Source: Liopterus haemorrhoidalis
Taxonomy: Eukaryota > Arthropoda > Insecta > Coleoptera > Dytiscidae
Reading direction: 5' to 3'
Assembly (NCBI GenBank): GCA_963971575.1
Contig: OZ020616.1
Coordinates: 20,503,713 to 20,567,712 of the forward strand
Length of the DNA stretch: 64,000 bases
Position 1 is the stretch's first letter. Every line of letters starts with the position of its first letter. Made by a program: the position numbers and the translations under genes. The notes under the pieces are model-generated. The model saw only the letters and a program-made list of their open reading frames with translations, was not told where the DNA came from and searched no databases. Positions 33,421 through 45,326 of this stretch are shown here, piece after piece.

Positions 33421-34957
33421 CAGTAATGGAGTCGGTAGAAAAATTAACGAATCCCGACTCTCGACTCCTGAGTCGGAATTTTTGAAACCCAACTCCTACT
33501 TCTTACTCCTTTCACTCGTAAATCGTAAAGTCTATTCCAAATGTTTAAGCGGAACTAAATGGAATTTTTAATTTCTTAAGTTATCACGTGTTCACTTCTT
33601 AACGATCGAAGTGGGCTTTTGTTGAACAAAATGATAAAAAGCCTAATACAATAGTTAAAACTTAGTAATTTCAATATCTAGTTCCGCCTTAATCAAAGAA
33701 ACAGACTACACTTACATTAATACAATGTTCCATTACTCGACGAAAGTAACCGCGGTTGAAGTTTCCCGTTCCGAAAGTGTACGACATTAATCTTTTCAGG
33801 AAAATTGTTAGGTTTCGGAACGCGGTTACTGAAAATTTTGGTTACTTTTTTGTAACCAAACTAACCGTGGAAATATCGCGGTTAGTGTGGTTATTTCGTC
33901 CCACTACAAACTTCAGATCTAATGTAAACTACAAAAGGCGGGAATTTCAAAACAATTACAATAAGGCGAAAGTTAAGTGGAGGGAATTAATCGTTTCTTT
34001 ATAGTGCAAGTAGTAAATTATAATATTATTTTATTATAGTCTATAATTAAAACAGTAAGAATGAGTATAAGTAACTGATTTTTAGTAATATTGATCGAGG
34101 TCGTGAAAAATAATATCGGGAAAAATCATATATGTTCTTATATAATGTGCCATTGTAAACAAGTACTAATAGAACAAATATTTTTATTAATAAGTTTGTG
34201 AGAGAATATCAATAACCTATAACGTCCATAAAATGACAGTTCAGTTGTCCGTTTTATCAATTGTGAAGTGTGACTACCGTTCCGTAACTAAAACTCGTTT
34301 TCAGGTAACCACTGGGTAACCACAACTTACCAATACTTTACCGTAACCGCGACCGCGGTAGTTAGGTGTGCAGTTACGGAACATTGTATAAATATTTTGG
34401 GTTGGGATGAGCTGTTTTTATAAAATGTCATTTTCATTACATCTTAACTTTCATTTTCAATACAAATTTTCGAATATATTAGTTTAAAAAAAATTCATTG
34501 TATTTTATATACTTTATTTTTCATATTTCACTATTTACTTTTGACATTTAGATTTTGGCTGCCAACATGAAACATGAAATAATCATAGAGCTCGTAATAA
34601 TCAAGCACGAAATAATCATAATCGAGAAAATAAAAATCCAGTTTAGTTCCGCTTAAACGTAATAAATATAGTATACAGAAAAATATAAAATGGATATGAG
34701 TAAAACCGAAAATCTTTACTGCCTTTACTTTAAATTTTAAACTGGAAAACATAAAGGAAAACCGGTATTGAATATTTTTAATTTCATATTCGTTCTTGAA
34801 CAGGAAACGAAAAGTCGTTTCTTTTTACCTGCTTCCAAAAATTCTGGTAATCTATTTTCTCGCATCCTTGATAAAATTTGAATCAAATCGATAGCTTTGT
34901 CCGACTCCACGAAATAGCTTCAACCCCTTGACTTCCGACTCCGACTCCCCATCCCTG
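33421..34957. mobile_element. hAT MITE (1.5 kb) hosting nested insertions
   Basis: Ends CAGTAATGGAGTCGG and (complement) CAGGGATGGGGAGTCGG; octamers gttttcag (33413-33420) and gtattcag (34958-34965) differ at one base. The ends are rich in GACTC/GAGTC. A palindromic MITE (ends at 33535 and 34655) and a second MITE inside that (33723-34386) explain most of the length. Confidence 0.8.
33723..34386. mobile_element. TA-flanked MITE nested two levels deep
   Basis: Inverted ends CAATGTTCCATTAC and GTTACGGAACATTG between TA at 33721-33722 and 34387-34388. GTAACCGCGGTT-like motifs occur near both ends. Noncoding. Confidence 0.75.
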
Positions 34958-35044
34958 GTATTCAGTAAAAAAATTTTTAGGCGGGCCATATTTCTATATT
35001 TTATTTTAATTTTCGGTTTAGGCCGGTGTACAAATATATATGTA

Positions 35045-35181
35045 CAGAGGCGCATTAAGCGGTGGGCGGCCGCCCAGGGCCCGCCGAGGCCTACATACAA
35101 ATATTTCCATTTTATTTAAAATGGTAGAGGGCCCATTTTAATTTTACCGCCCAGGGCCCCAAATAACTTAGTTCGCCACTG
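35045..35181. mobile_element. Short hAT MITE with perfect 8-bp duplication
   Basis: Ends CAGAGGCGCATTAAGC and GTTCGCCACTG; octamer tatatgta at 35037-35044 and 35182-35189. The interior holds two CCGCCCAGGGC copies and GGGCCC, as in the element at 2943. Confidence 0.9.
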
Positions 35182-35361
35182 TATATGTATGTTCACGTAA
35201 ATACTCCTAGTGTGTAAGAAGCCTAAAGCACCGCGGCATTAAAGGTGCTCGTCCACTTGAGAGTAAATAGTGTCGAGAACCTATCGATAACAGTTACTCG
35301 CCAATGGACACACCTCTGAGAGAACCTCGCGGAAAGCAGCGAGTTACTCTCTGAGAGCTAA

Positions 35362-35986
35362 TGCCTTGATTACACGTAACGAGTACAGTGGCGAGACAGT
35401 GTTCACGGCCGAGTGCTCGGTTGGTATAAACATATTACCAAGCACTCGGCCTAGTAGGATGGCAAGACAGTTACTTGGACCTTTTTCTATTTACTAGACC
35501 GTGGCCAACCCCCCCACCCTACCGGCACTGACTCGCTAGCCTACTCGGCATGTTTAAACAACACTCGCTTTATTGCATCATTTTTAGTACCTAATGTTGA
35601 TGTTAATTGTTATCGTTGGTTTCGAAAATGGCCAATAATAAATGGGACTATGATACAACAATAAAATTTATTCAAGTGTATAAATTACATACATGTTTGT
35701 GGAACTTTAAATCTTCGGGCTACAAAAATGTGACGCTGCATACGTTTCAATTGTGCAAAAAATTAATATTGATGGATTGAGATCAAGAGCGGAATGAACA
35801 AATTAGTATATTTTTTAACATGCGTTTTACGGTCCATGTTTCGGTACACAGAACTTTCCTGTTTTTCGATCGAAAGTGAACTGACTCGCCACAAAAATCG
35901 AAAAGAGAAGAATACGTATAAACACTCTCTCGGCCTAGTGACATTTTGCCGTCTCGCCACTGTACTCGTTACGTGTAATCAAGGCA
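35362..35986. mobile_element. Inner MITE A, TAA target, >35-bp perfect inverted ends
   Basis: TGCCTTGATTACACGTAACG at the left is exactly complementary at the right, and identity continues through GAGTACAGTGGCGAGAC. TAA at 35359-35361 and 35987-35989. PIF/Harbinger-type target. Confidence 0.85.
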
Positions 35987-35989
35987 TAA

Positions 35990-37817
35990 AGTGGCGAACA
36001 GAATGCAACGAGTTCTACGGCGCGTTGACGGCTACAGTGACTATATAAAGACAGTGTGGCCATACGATGGTCTCATTTTCTATTGGTCGAGCTGAAGTTC
36101 GCCATATTTCTTCCAACTTTGTTACAGATTGTATATGGTTTACATGTGTTTAGCTTGTGTTTCAACAGATAAGTGATATTTTCAAATAATATACGTATAT
36201 TTAGACGTTTAATAGTGAATATTGTTGTGTTTGTGATGAGTAATGAGTAATGTAGATAATGTAAACTGTGCACATATTTTAAATTGTCACAAATTAAAAT
36301 TAAAAATAATGAAACGTTTTGTTATGTTTAGGTTTAAAATTGCAGGGGAAAAAGGGCTAAATGAACATAAAAAAACATTATGCCAGTAAATCAATGGATG
36401 GCTTCACAATTATAAGAAGTATTTACTTTCATTAATTTTAATGTTATTCCATGCTGATTTCATTTTATTTTTCACCTGACCATAATTTTAGTTGAATAAA
36501 TGCATAATTGATAAGATATACATCAGTTTTCTTTATTAATATATCATTTATACCATGAGTTCAAAAATAAATTGCATAAGGGTTGGCTATGGAAAATAAA
36601 AGTAATGTCAACAGAAAGCTTTAGAATTAACTTACTGTCTGAATTAATTAAATCACTCTTGTTGTCATAAGTTATTTATTGTAACATAAAGCTTGTAGTA
36701 TACATTATTTTATTTTTCCATAGCCAACTCTTATGTAATTTCTTTTTGAACACAGGGTATATAACATGTTCTGCTTATTCTTTTTTAATATTTTTATCCT
36801 ATTTTTTTTTTTTTTTTATATATATAAACATGCGTTTTCCCTAAAAATTAGAGAAAGGTTGGGTTCTCTAATTTTTATAGAACCTTATCATCATTTTTTC
36901 TCCATCTTTTTATTCTAATTCTAATGTCCTGTTTGAACTTGTTTTCTTAAATTTAAAATATTCAAATTAAAATGTAACTCCCGTTTTTATAAAAAAAAAA
37001 TGTTTTAGTTTTTATAGGTCCTCAAATAAAATTATAAAATAATAAAAATGTATCTCTTTTATTTCCTTTCATGTCCTTTTTTAAGAATTTTTTTCATTTG
37101 TTTTCTTTTTATGTTGCAAACATTTCAAAAAAATACCTTCATCGGTAGGCAATTTTAATATTTATCTTAATAAATGTTGAATCATATACATGTTTTTTTT
37201 TAACAATAAATTGATATTCACACATATATAAACATAAATACGTAAAACTATTAAAAATTTAAGAAATATTATAATATATTAGGATATATTAACATTTATT
37301 CCATATAACCCAATACAAATCTGGAATAAACATGGCGGCTACAGTTCATATGGCCACACTGTCTTTATACAGTCACTGTATTGACGGCGTACGTACGGCG
37401 CTATCTGTCAGAAGAAAGTTAAAACCAAGCTATCGTACGCAAGTGCACAGAATGGACAACGTCCTACGGCGTTCGAACGCCGTTGATACTGAATGTTCGT
37501 CAACTTCCAACTTTTGACGCCGTTGAACGTTGACGCAGAACATCTAACCTCAGTTTTTACTGAATGGTAAAGTGTTTGTATGTATAAATAACTTGCATAC
37601 AACATAAATAGCATCACATACAAGTCTTCATCATCCATTATACTTTTAATATAAGAAAGCGCACGTATAAACACAGATATAGGTTTTCACGTGACACTTG
37701 ACGGCGTTAAAAATTATTGCATTGTGTGCAGGCGAAAATTCTCAACGGCGCTACGCAACGCCGTCGCAAATGACGGCGCGCTGACGGCGTAACGCGCTGT
37801 GCATTCTGTTCCAGGCT
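35990..37817. mobile_element. Inner MITE B, TAA target, abutting MITE A
   Basis: Ends AGTGGCGAACAGAATGCA and (complement) AGCCTGGAACAGAATGCA, with TAA at 35987-35989 (shared with MITE A) and 37818-37820. ACGGCG/CGCCGT motifs cluster near both ends, and a second inverted pair (AGACAGTGTGGCCATA) lies at 36050-36066 and 37348-37366. The 36.1-37.3 kb core is AT-rich and noncoding. Confidence 0.7.
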
Positions 37818-38464
37818 TAAGCCATTAAGGCATTAAGATGTTTCATTTGATGCCAAACTCAAAATTAAAATAATATATTTATATTTTCAGTAAATACATT
37901 TTTAATAATATTAATCAATTCAACTTTATTATTAAAAATAAGTGCTGCACCATTTCATTTTTGACTTCCAGAAATTATTGAAGGCACCAAAAACACTTCT
38001 ATCAATCCATGGTTTAATCCAGCAGCTTTTTTTCAACTTTTTTCTGTTTTTAGAAATTGTTAGAATTATTACAGCTGCTGCGACCTTTCTATAGTGCGGC
38101 GTAACTTCACTACTCTCCACCTCTCCACAACTAATCAAGTGGATACAGGTTTGCGAGTTCTCGCGAGAGACTTCTTGGCGAGAAGCTCGCCGGGTGCCCT
38201 CGATAGCAAATGCGATCGAAATCAGCTCTCTAGTGGACCACCCCGTGAGAGCAGCTATCGAGAGTTACTCTCGCGAGTAATCTCAAATGGAAAGGCACCT
38301 TAATGGGTTGGCCACGTTAGTTTATGAAAAGTTAACATCATATTATCTTAGTGATGGGCCGCATTTATCCCACGGTCCGCCGGTTGCCGACCTAGCTATA
38401 GAGTTAAAAAAAAAAAACGTACCGCGCGGACCGAGTATAGGATCCTCTTAACATAGAAAGTTGA

Positions 38465-39075
38465 AATTTGACATGCTTATACAACTCTTTAACCCACATA
38501 TAGGAAAAATACTGAGAGTTCAAAAAACACATCCCGAGATATAAACAATTATATATTTAATAAAAAAATAAGTATTTTTTAAATTTTGGGTGGCATACTA
38601 AATGAAACCTCTTAATGCGTGGATCAATGCGAACAAATTATTATTTTTTTAAAAACAATTTTCTTTATGGGATTTTTGCAAAAAATGTGTGAAAAAACTG
38701 TTGTCCCCAACTCTATCTCCCAGAGGGGTTGATCAAAAAATCTGAAAAAAATCTCCGTAATGAAGATTAATGTGAACCGGAATAGTTCAACAGGAATTTT
38801 TGATCAGATAAGTTTTTAGAAAAATGTCGATATTTTTGTGTCGTTGATAAAAAAAAATATTTTTTTAAAATATATTGTGTGGTATCAAAAGAAAGCTCTT
38901 AAGACATAGATTAAGGAACGATAGATTGTTTTTTTAAATTCGTTTCTTTTAATACGATTTTAGCCAAAAAGATGCTAAAAAAGATCTTGTCCCGCACCCT
39001 TTTATCAAATTATATTTTTAATTCATGGCTAAATTATAGCTAATAATGTTATGGATATTTGTATTTATAGCTAAG
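38465..39075 (+). repeat. Paralogue of the two-module repeat at 28270
   Basis: Same order as 28270-28905: ACTGAGAGTTCAAAAAACAC, then GATCAAAAAATCTGAAAAAA, GTATCAAAAGAAAGCTCTTA and GGCTAAATTATAGCTAATAA. Diverged, with indels; no coding capacity. Confidence 0.7.
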
Positions 39076-39526
39076 ATAGTCCGTGTATTTTTTTGAAGTC
39101 CAAAATATTAAAAAAATTATATTTCATTTAAATAGTTGCGAAGCGAGTTACACACCACACTACACTCAACACTTCAGTTCAGTTAGGAGTTCAGGAGTGT
39201 TCAGTTATTTTATTATACTATTATACGCTGTGAATTAACCTATTTTATGAATTACATTAGATATTTGTTTTTAAAGTATCAAAGAGGAATAAATCATTTA
39301 TAGTAATAAAATACTTATAAATTAAATAACACATTGTTAATAGTGAGAAAAACGCTTCTGAAATTGAAAAATTAAGCCATGCATCAATATATTTCTAATT
39401 AATCTAATGAAGACTTGAATACGAAGTAAATGCAGAAAAAACGCTGCGATTTTTGTAAAAAACTGTTGATTTTGATGTAATTATAGAACAAATATTCCAA
39501 GATATCTAGTATTATGTTGGCTTCTT

Positions 39527-40949
39527 ACACTTACTAAATACCTACAAAACCCTGAAATGTGTGAAAATTCACACTTCACATCAATTTTTTGTATTTTGAG
39601 AAGAGTATCAAATGAAATCTCTTAAAGCATGGAAAAACCAATAAACCAACAAAATTTTATTTTTGAAAAATCATCTATTTTTATTGAATTTTCGCCTAAA
39701 ATTGGAAAGTGAGGTGATGCCAGAGGGAGGGAAGCTGGTCTAAAAATCTAAAAAAAATGCTCAATAATTTACATTGATAGAAACCAGAAAAGCTCAACAG
39801 GAATTTTTAATCAGATTAGTTTTTTAGGGTTTTGTAGGTATGACCAAAAAACCCTTATACCGTTATTTTGTCGTCTGTCTGTCTGTTCGGTAAAAATTGT
39901 AGCCAAACGGCTTAACCTAGAGAGTTGAAATTTGGCATGCTTATACAACTCTTTGACCCGCACATAGGAAAAATACTAAAACATCTAAAAAACATATCCC
40001 CCTAAACATATAAACAAATATGTGCTCATCGAAAGCCTAAAATTTTTATTTTTGCAAAATAAATTATTTTGAAGCGATTTTTGCCAAAATTGTGCAAAAA
40101 TTTTTTTGTCCCACACCTTGTAGCCCAGATGGTTTAAACTAAAAATCTGAAAAAATTCTAAGTAATGTACATTGTTGTGAACCGGAATAGTACAACAGGA
40201 ATTTTGGATCAGATTATTTTTTTGGAGAAAAACGTATTTTTTGTGATTTTTGGCTAATAATGTACACAAGTTATAGCTTTGTAACACGCCACACTGGAAC
40301 GTGTGTGCTGGTGTAGTGGTATTAGTCGTTGATTTTTCAACCAAGTAACCCGATCCGAAAGGGATCGAACCCTGTGAGAGAGACTATGTTATTTTTGTTT
40401 TTTTTTTTTTAAATATTTATATTGTGTAAATTATTTTTTCAAAATTCTAGTTATATTTTGGCAAATGTTGCATTTAATTTTTAAAAGCGTAAATTTAGTA
40501 ACCAGTGGAAATTGTTTAAATTATAATTTAATTCTGTTTCAATGTACACGAAATCAGAGGGACGGAACTTATAACAACCAATGGAAGCCATAGGCGCAAT
40601 TTTTAAAATTCTTAATGAACCTTGCTATATAAAAAAAAATACTGCACATATTTAGAAACTTAAATAATGGTAAAGGCGTTCGAATTAAAATTAACAAAAA
40701 AAATATTTAAATATAAAATTTGTTTTCGCATCCAAAATAATCATCATTCACTTACTAAATACCTGCAAAACCCTGAAATGTGTGAAAATTCACACTTCAC
40801 ATAATTTTTGAATAATACTGAATTATGTGTCCTTGAAAAAAGTTTTTTTTTAACACGAATTTTTGCTAAAAAACTTGTCGCGCACCTTGTTAATCACGGA
40901 GGTTAATCTAAAACTGAAAATTTTTTAGTAATCTACATTGATATGAACC
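39527..40949 (+). repeat. Single-arm copy of the palindromic element plus flanking modules
   Basis: 39830-40810 runs from AGGGTTTTGTAGGTATGACC to ACCTGCAAAACCCTGAAATG, equivalent to one arm of 29083-30195. Partial modules lie on both sides (39597-39825, 40855-40949), and an extra inner-end motif is at 39527-39590. The arm carries a tRNA-like A-box motif (GGTGTAGTGGT) and a reverse B box (GGGATCGAACCC) at 40310-40370. Confidence 0.7.
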
Positions 40950-41350
40950 GCTGTGGCCACCACAGGACCAACCGCCATCACAAAGTACTTGTTTAATTTA
41001 TGCTGCTTTATCAAAAAATGTCTGAAATAAAAGTTGTTAGTTATTGCTTTTATAGCAACTATTTCTCGGTTTTGAAATATTCGCAAAAACCGACACGAGT
41101 AAACTCCCATTTCTAGTTAACCGATTTTTACCAAAAGTTGATGTCAAAAGCTTAAATATGAAGTTTCATAAAAATCCTTTTAGCCGAATTTGCTCGTGTA
41201 CACGGACCGACAGACATCATGCTAAAAATAGTCAAAACGTTATGTAGAGACCTCAATTCGTGGAGATCCATCGAAATCTCGGAATGTCAAAATCACTATG
41301 ATCACAATACCTCCCTTATATGTATATGTTGACGGTCGGTAAAAACACAA
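40950..41350 (-). repeat. Uninterrupted copy of the repeat that hosts the mariner
   Basis: Reverse complement of 4660-4695 joined to 5971-6410. At 41310-41335 the sequence reads straight through (AACATATACATATAAGGG on the reverse strand) where the mariner sits in the other copy. Confidence 0.75.
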
Positions 41351-41786
41351 TTTAACCAGTGCTTCTCAACTCAAAACTCTCCCAAAATACCTATATTTTT
41401 ATACGGATCTGGGAAAATATTATTTGAATAGTAATTTATATTTTGTTTATTGTCACACAAAGGCACAAGCTGTTTCCGCAGACCGGCCTTAGGTCCTCGG
41501 TTGAGAAACAATGTCATATACGACCTGTGGCTGTTTGCAAATAACGTTTCGCTTAAAAAAATAGATAAATATAATTAAAATCTGTAATCGCATGGCGCAT
41601 AAAATAATGTGTACCTATTTTTTTAAATAATTAATATGTTTGATTATTACTTAATTGTAATTTTTAATAATGAGTATGTTTATCAACCGGCTCAAATATT
41701 GTTAACAAGGGCTTGGATAATTGAACAAACTTTTTACGTGAGCCGGCTCCAACACACCACTGGCTATACAACTGTTCATTTTACAC

Positions 41787-42156
41787 TAGGCTGACCAGTT
41801 TTTTTTTTTTTTACAGAAAAAGACTATACTAATAAAAAGGTCACACTTCAAAAATACAAGTGATGAACAAAATAAAAAAAAGGTCTTCACTCCTAAAATA
41901 GAAGTGATGAGAAAAAAAAGAGCCTCACACCTTCCAAAATACAAGTGATTAGCAAACAAAAAAGTCCTCACCTCACTACCAAAATAGAAGTAATGAGCAA
42001 AAATAAAAGGTCCTCACTTCCAAAATAGAAGTGAAAAAAACAAGTGACCAGCAAAAAAGAGTATATTCAGAGTTTTTTTATAAAAAGTAAGAGTATAGAG
42101 GATATTACTCAAAAAAGAGTATAATACTCTAAAAAAGAGTACGTCTGGTCACCCTA
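41787..42156. mobile_element. TAGGGTG-type hAT MITE with minisatellite
   Basis: Ends TAGGCTGACCAG and CTGGTCACCCTA; octamer ttttacac at 41779-41786 and 42157-42164. The interior (41820-42060) is a tandem array of AAGGTCCTCACTTCCAAAA / AGAAGTGATGAGCA units. Confidence 0.9.
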
Positions 42157-42465
42157 TTTTACACTAAATGACGCAGGTGCGCATTATTCATTCTGAACGA
42201 CAAACATCAATCTGAATCGCAATCGCAAAAGCAATAAATAAAACACAAATTGTATGTCATTTATACATAGCTATTTCTTACAATAAAAGTTCAAAGTAAA
42301 ATATTGCGTAATAATTTTTGTTTGATTTTAATACTTAATTGTATTTTTTTTTTAACCGGCTCGTAAATTCATAAAAATTTAGATCCATTTTGCGCGAGCG
42401 CGCTTCTACACACCACTGTATATGGAAGTTCTACTATGCCGACATATGAGTGACAGTGCCTTGGT

Positions 42466-42728
42466 TATTGAGAACTGACACGCTCGGATACGCAGTCTGG
42501 TGGTCAAATATTGTACAACGCGACTGTAGTACTATTTGAAATTATTACATATGTTCTGGTGTTGATTTTTTGTTAGAACGTCGATAGATACATTTTCATA
42601 AAATAAAAATGTACTGTGCTTAAATTAACCTGTTCCCTGTTAGCATATTGACAGCTGAATACTAGACAATTCAGCCATTTTGCCATGAATTACAGCGCCG
42701 CCAACGGTAATGTCACTTCTCAATACCT
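42466..42728 (+). repeat. Copy of the 260-bp repeat at 7793 and 26503
   Basis: Begins TTATTGAGAACTGACACGC and ends GCCAACGGTAATGTCACTTC. It is closest to the 7793 copy. Confidence 0.75.
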
Positions 42729-42817
42729 ACGAAAAACTAAAAAGTTGAATATTTACAGCACCTGTAAGCAGTTATAAATATTGAACAAATATTATATAGG
42801 AATCTCGAAGATATTTG

Positions 42818-43541
42818 CAGTGATGGGCGCGTAAGTTACATGATGTAAGTTACCTCATTGTTGACGCGTAAACAATTGATGTAAAGTAAACACAAAAACT
42901 CTTGTAAACAATGTAAACAACGTAAACAATGTAAACAATGATTTAGACATGCGCACTTGTTTTGAATTACAGAACCTCATTCTCAATACATTTATATAAA
43001 TAATAAAATTTTAATGAAACGATTTTAAATGAAAAAGTATATAAAATTAGGACAAGCCAATATACATATTAATAAAAATCGAATTTGCATCATTATACAG
43101 GTGTTACATACAAATTAGTAAATATGAATATGAAAAATAAAAAACTTTTTTCTTTAAAAAATTCAGTCCAATTTTTTGAATAACAAAATACATTAAATTT
43201 CACCTTTAAGAAAATCAGCCTATATTTTTTAATAACGAAAAGATTCATTGCAAATATTGCATAACGCCCTATATTTTCTTTCATTTTCTTTAATTAAAAC
43301 AAAACCTAGTTCTTCAGAACTATTCCTTCGGTTTTTTCCCACCATTTTTTTAAATAAATTTATTGTTTTGAACTGAATATACTTGTTCATTAATTCTCTA
43401 TTATTCGTATTAAATAACTAAAACTATCCTCATTATTTGACAGCTTACAAAGTTTACATTGTTGACAAGTTTACCAATTGTTTACATAAGTTTACACGTA
43501 AACGTAAACAATTAAAGTTTACGTGTAAATGCCCATCACTG
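42818..43541. mobile_element. hAT MITE with perfect 8-bp duplication
   Basis: Ends CAGTGATGGGC and GCCCATCACTG; octamer gatatttg at 42810-42817 and 43542-43549. Subterminal GTAAACAATGTAAACAACG and TTTACACGTAAACG repeats occur on both sides and may be transposase-binding sites. Open frames inside are not supported. Confidence 0.9.
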
Positions 43542-43982
43542 GATATTTGTTTTCACTACGAATGTAGATTTTTTTTAACTGATGCCTTTTGGTGTCCTAT
43601 ACGAGTGTCCAAATTGCCCAAAGTAGAAATGACGAAAACTGAAAATTTCTGGAATCGGGTACCGGACACAATTACCCGGATATTACCCGCTACTCGTGAA
43701 TATAACAAAATGAAAAGTTAGTATAGAAAAATAAGCCAGGTGCGTTTTAGAATACACATACTTAATCCCTACTACTGTAACCGAGAACTAAATATTCATA
43801 GGTAAATAAAATACTCAAAAGGGTCGGATAGTGGGTACCCACGTACCCGTCGTCATTCTTACTCAATAGGCGAAACTTCCTAAGCGCCCTGACATCTGGT
43901 GGAAATTTGCGGAAGATACGAAAGTGACATTGTTTTGTTTTGTTCAATGGAGAAATACGTGTATTTTTGTTGTTTGTGAAAC

Positions 43983-44270
43983 ATGTTTAAAATAAACCAT
44001 CAGTTTTGTTGTGTGCCGCAATGTAAATCGTGAATAAAGAAGAGTCCCTCTTAAACATTCCATAACTAGCCTAAATCGAAAAAATGAACCTAAATTGAAT
44101 GTTTGGAGGCAGAGAGAAAGTGGATCGTAGGTTTTTATGGACCCAAAAACTAAAAATGGCAAAAATCCAAGCCCATGCATGCATGTTTGCTCGGTGCATT
44201 TTATGGAAAGGGATTTTTTACGTCCAAGAAAAGAAAAAAAACCATTTACCCCACCCAAAACTTGCCTAAA
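43983..44270 (+). pseudogene. THAP zinc-finger domain pseudogene
   Basis: ATG opens MFKINHQFCCVPQCKS, then a stop. With frameshifts it continues PSLTFHNLPKSKK and WTQKLK-like sequence, then PCMHVCSVHFMERDFLRPRK. Both halves of a THAP finger (C-x4-C ... C-x2-H, and the HF..DF motif) are visible, so it was a whole domain. No transposase body follows. Possibly a P-element-like remnant. Confidence 0.65.
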
Positions 44271-44279
44271 TCATCAGTT

Positions 44280-45320
44280 GATATATTAAAAGGCCCTTCT
44301 ACTTTTTCAGGCAGAGTTATTAATTTTTACTAATATATTTACCATAATTTTGTTGTTATTATATTGACACACAGTCAAAAATAATTAAAAATATAATGAA
44401 AAACTAAAAATTTCCTTGACATTTCTCTAGAATAGTATATTATTACATATCTTGTAAATCGTAAATTACCTTTAAATAAATAAAAAGCTCGGAAAACAGG
44501 AAAAATACAACTCGTGTTCATTTTCACCATGTAAACAAATACACGAGTAACAGTTTAATGTCACTTTCGAGTGTTCCAACTTTGCCGCATATGGCGCTGT
44601 GATCTTAAAAAGTTTCCCCTATAGTACCCATATTAGTTATCAAAGCTAGCATATTTAATTATAATTAAATATTTTTGAAAACAATGTTGGGTTATTTAGT
44701 AAACGGCAGCTGTTAGAAGAATGTGAAAGGATAAAATGAAATGCATAAATAAATATATAAATTATTCTGCAACAAATACCAACAATATCACATTTATTTG
44801 ATGGCAATAAATATGTTTTATATAATAAATAACATAAATTAGTAACGATATTCATTCAGAGAGTCATTCATTATTAATACTAAACAATAACATTCAAATT
44901 AAATAAAGAAAACTCTTCTAAACATGTTTTTTAAACTTTTGTCTTTTTTATTTTAGCAGTTTATTCAAAAATGTCTCGACGTGAACAACTTTTACATAAA
45001 AAATAAATAAATATCAACAAAAACAATAAATAATACTAATTAAAACTGTGGAACCGATGAGTTTCATCCTAAATGCGTTTGTTGATGACAAAGGAGAACG
45101 AAATTATTTACTCAAAAGTTATTCTAATATTTATACTGAATGAACACGCCAGCCGTTACTATAGCAACGCGTCTACCGTCTACGTAAAACAAACATATGA
45201 ACGCTACAAGTACAGTTTGTACTACAACTATACATAATCGTTAATTTAATTATTTATTTATTTATTTACAATATTTATAATAATGTAATTTAATAACACG
45301 AGAGAATGAGAGACAATTAG
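44280..45320. other. Intergenic AT-rich DNA, including the sra 3' flank
   Basis: No recognisable gene. CTCGTGTTCATTTTCACCAT and TACACGAGTAACAG around 44510-44560 form a weak inverted pair. The sra transcript end lies near 45250. Confidence 0.4.
45253..45266 (-). terminator. sra: Poly(A) signals of sra
   Basis: Overlapping AATAAA hexamers on the reverse strand about 60-75 bp past the sra stop. Confidence 0.55.
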
Positions 45321-45326
45321 AGAGGG

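Larger units (their letters stand above)
35243..38300. mobile_element. Outer MITE of a three-element nest (TAA target)
   Basis: Ends AGGTGCTCGTCCACTTGAGAG-like and (complement) AGGTGCCTTTCCATTTGAGA, flanked by TAA at 35240-35242 and 38301-38303. Both sides carry CTCGCGAG/GAGAGTTACTC motifs. The two elements at 35362 and 35990 are inserted inside; without them it is about 600 bp. Confidence 0.75.

Noticed and set aside
40310..40375. tRNA gene in the single-arm repeat
   Set aside because: The A-box-like and B-box-like motifs are on opposite strands, so no tRNA can be formed.
43437..43721. 94-codon forward frame near a hAT MITE
   Set aside because: It crosses the MITE boundary at 43541, so its first part is element DNA; the remainder (LTDAFWCPIRVSKLPK) matches nothing I recognise.
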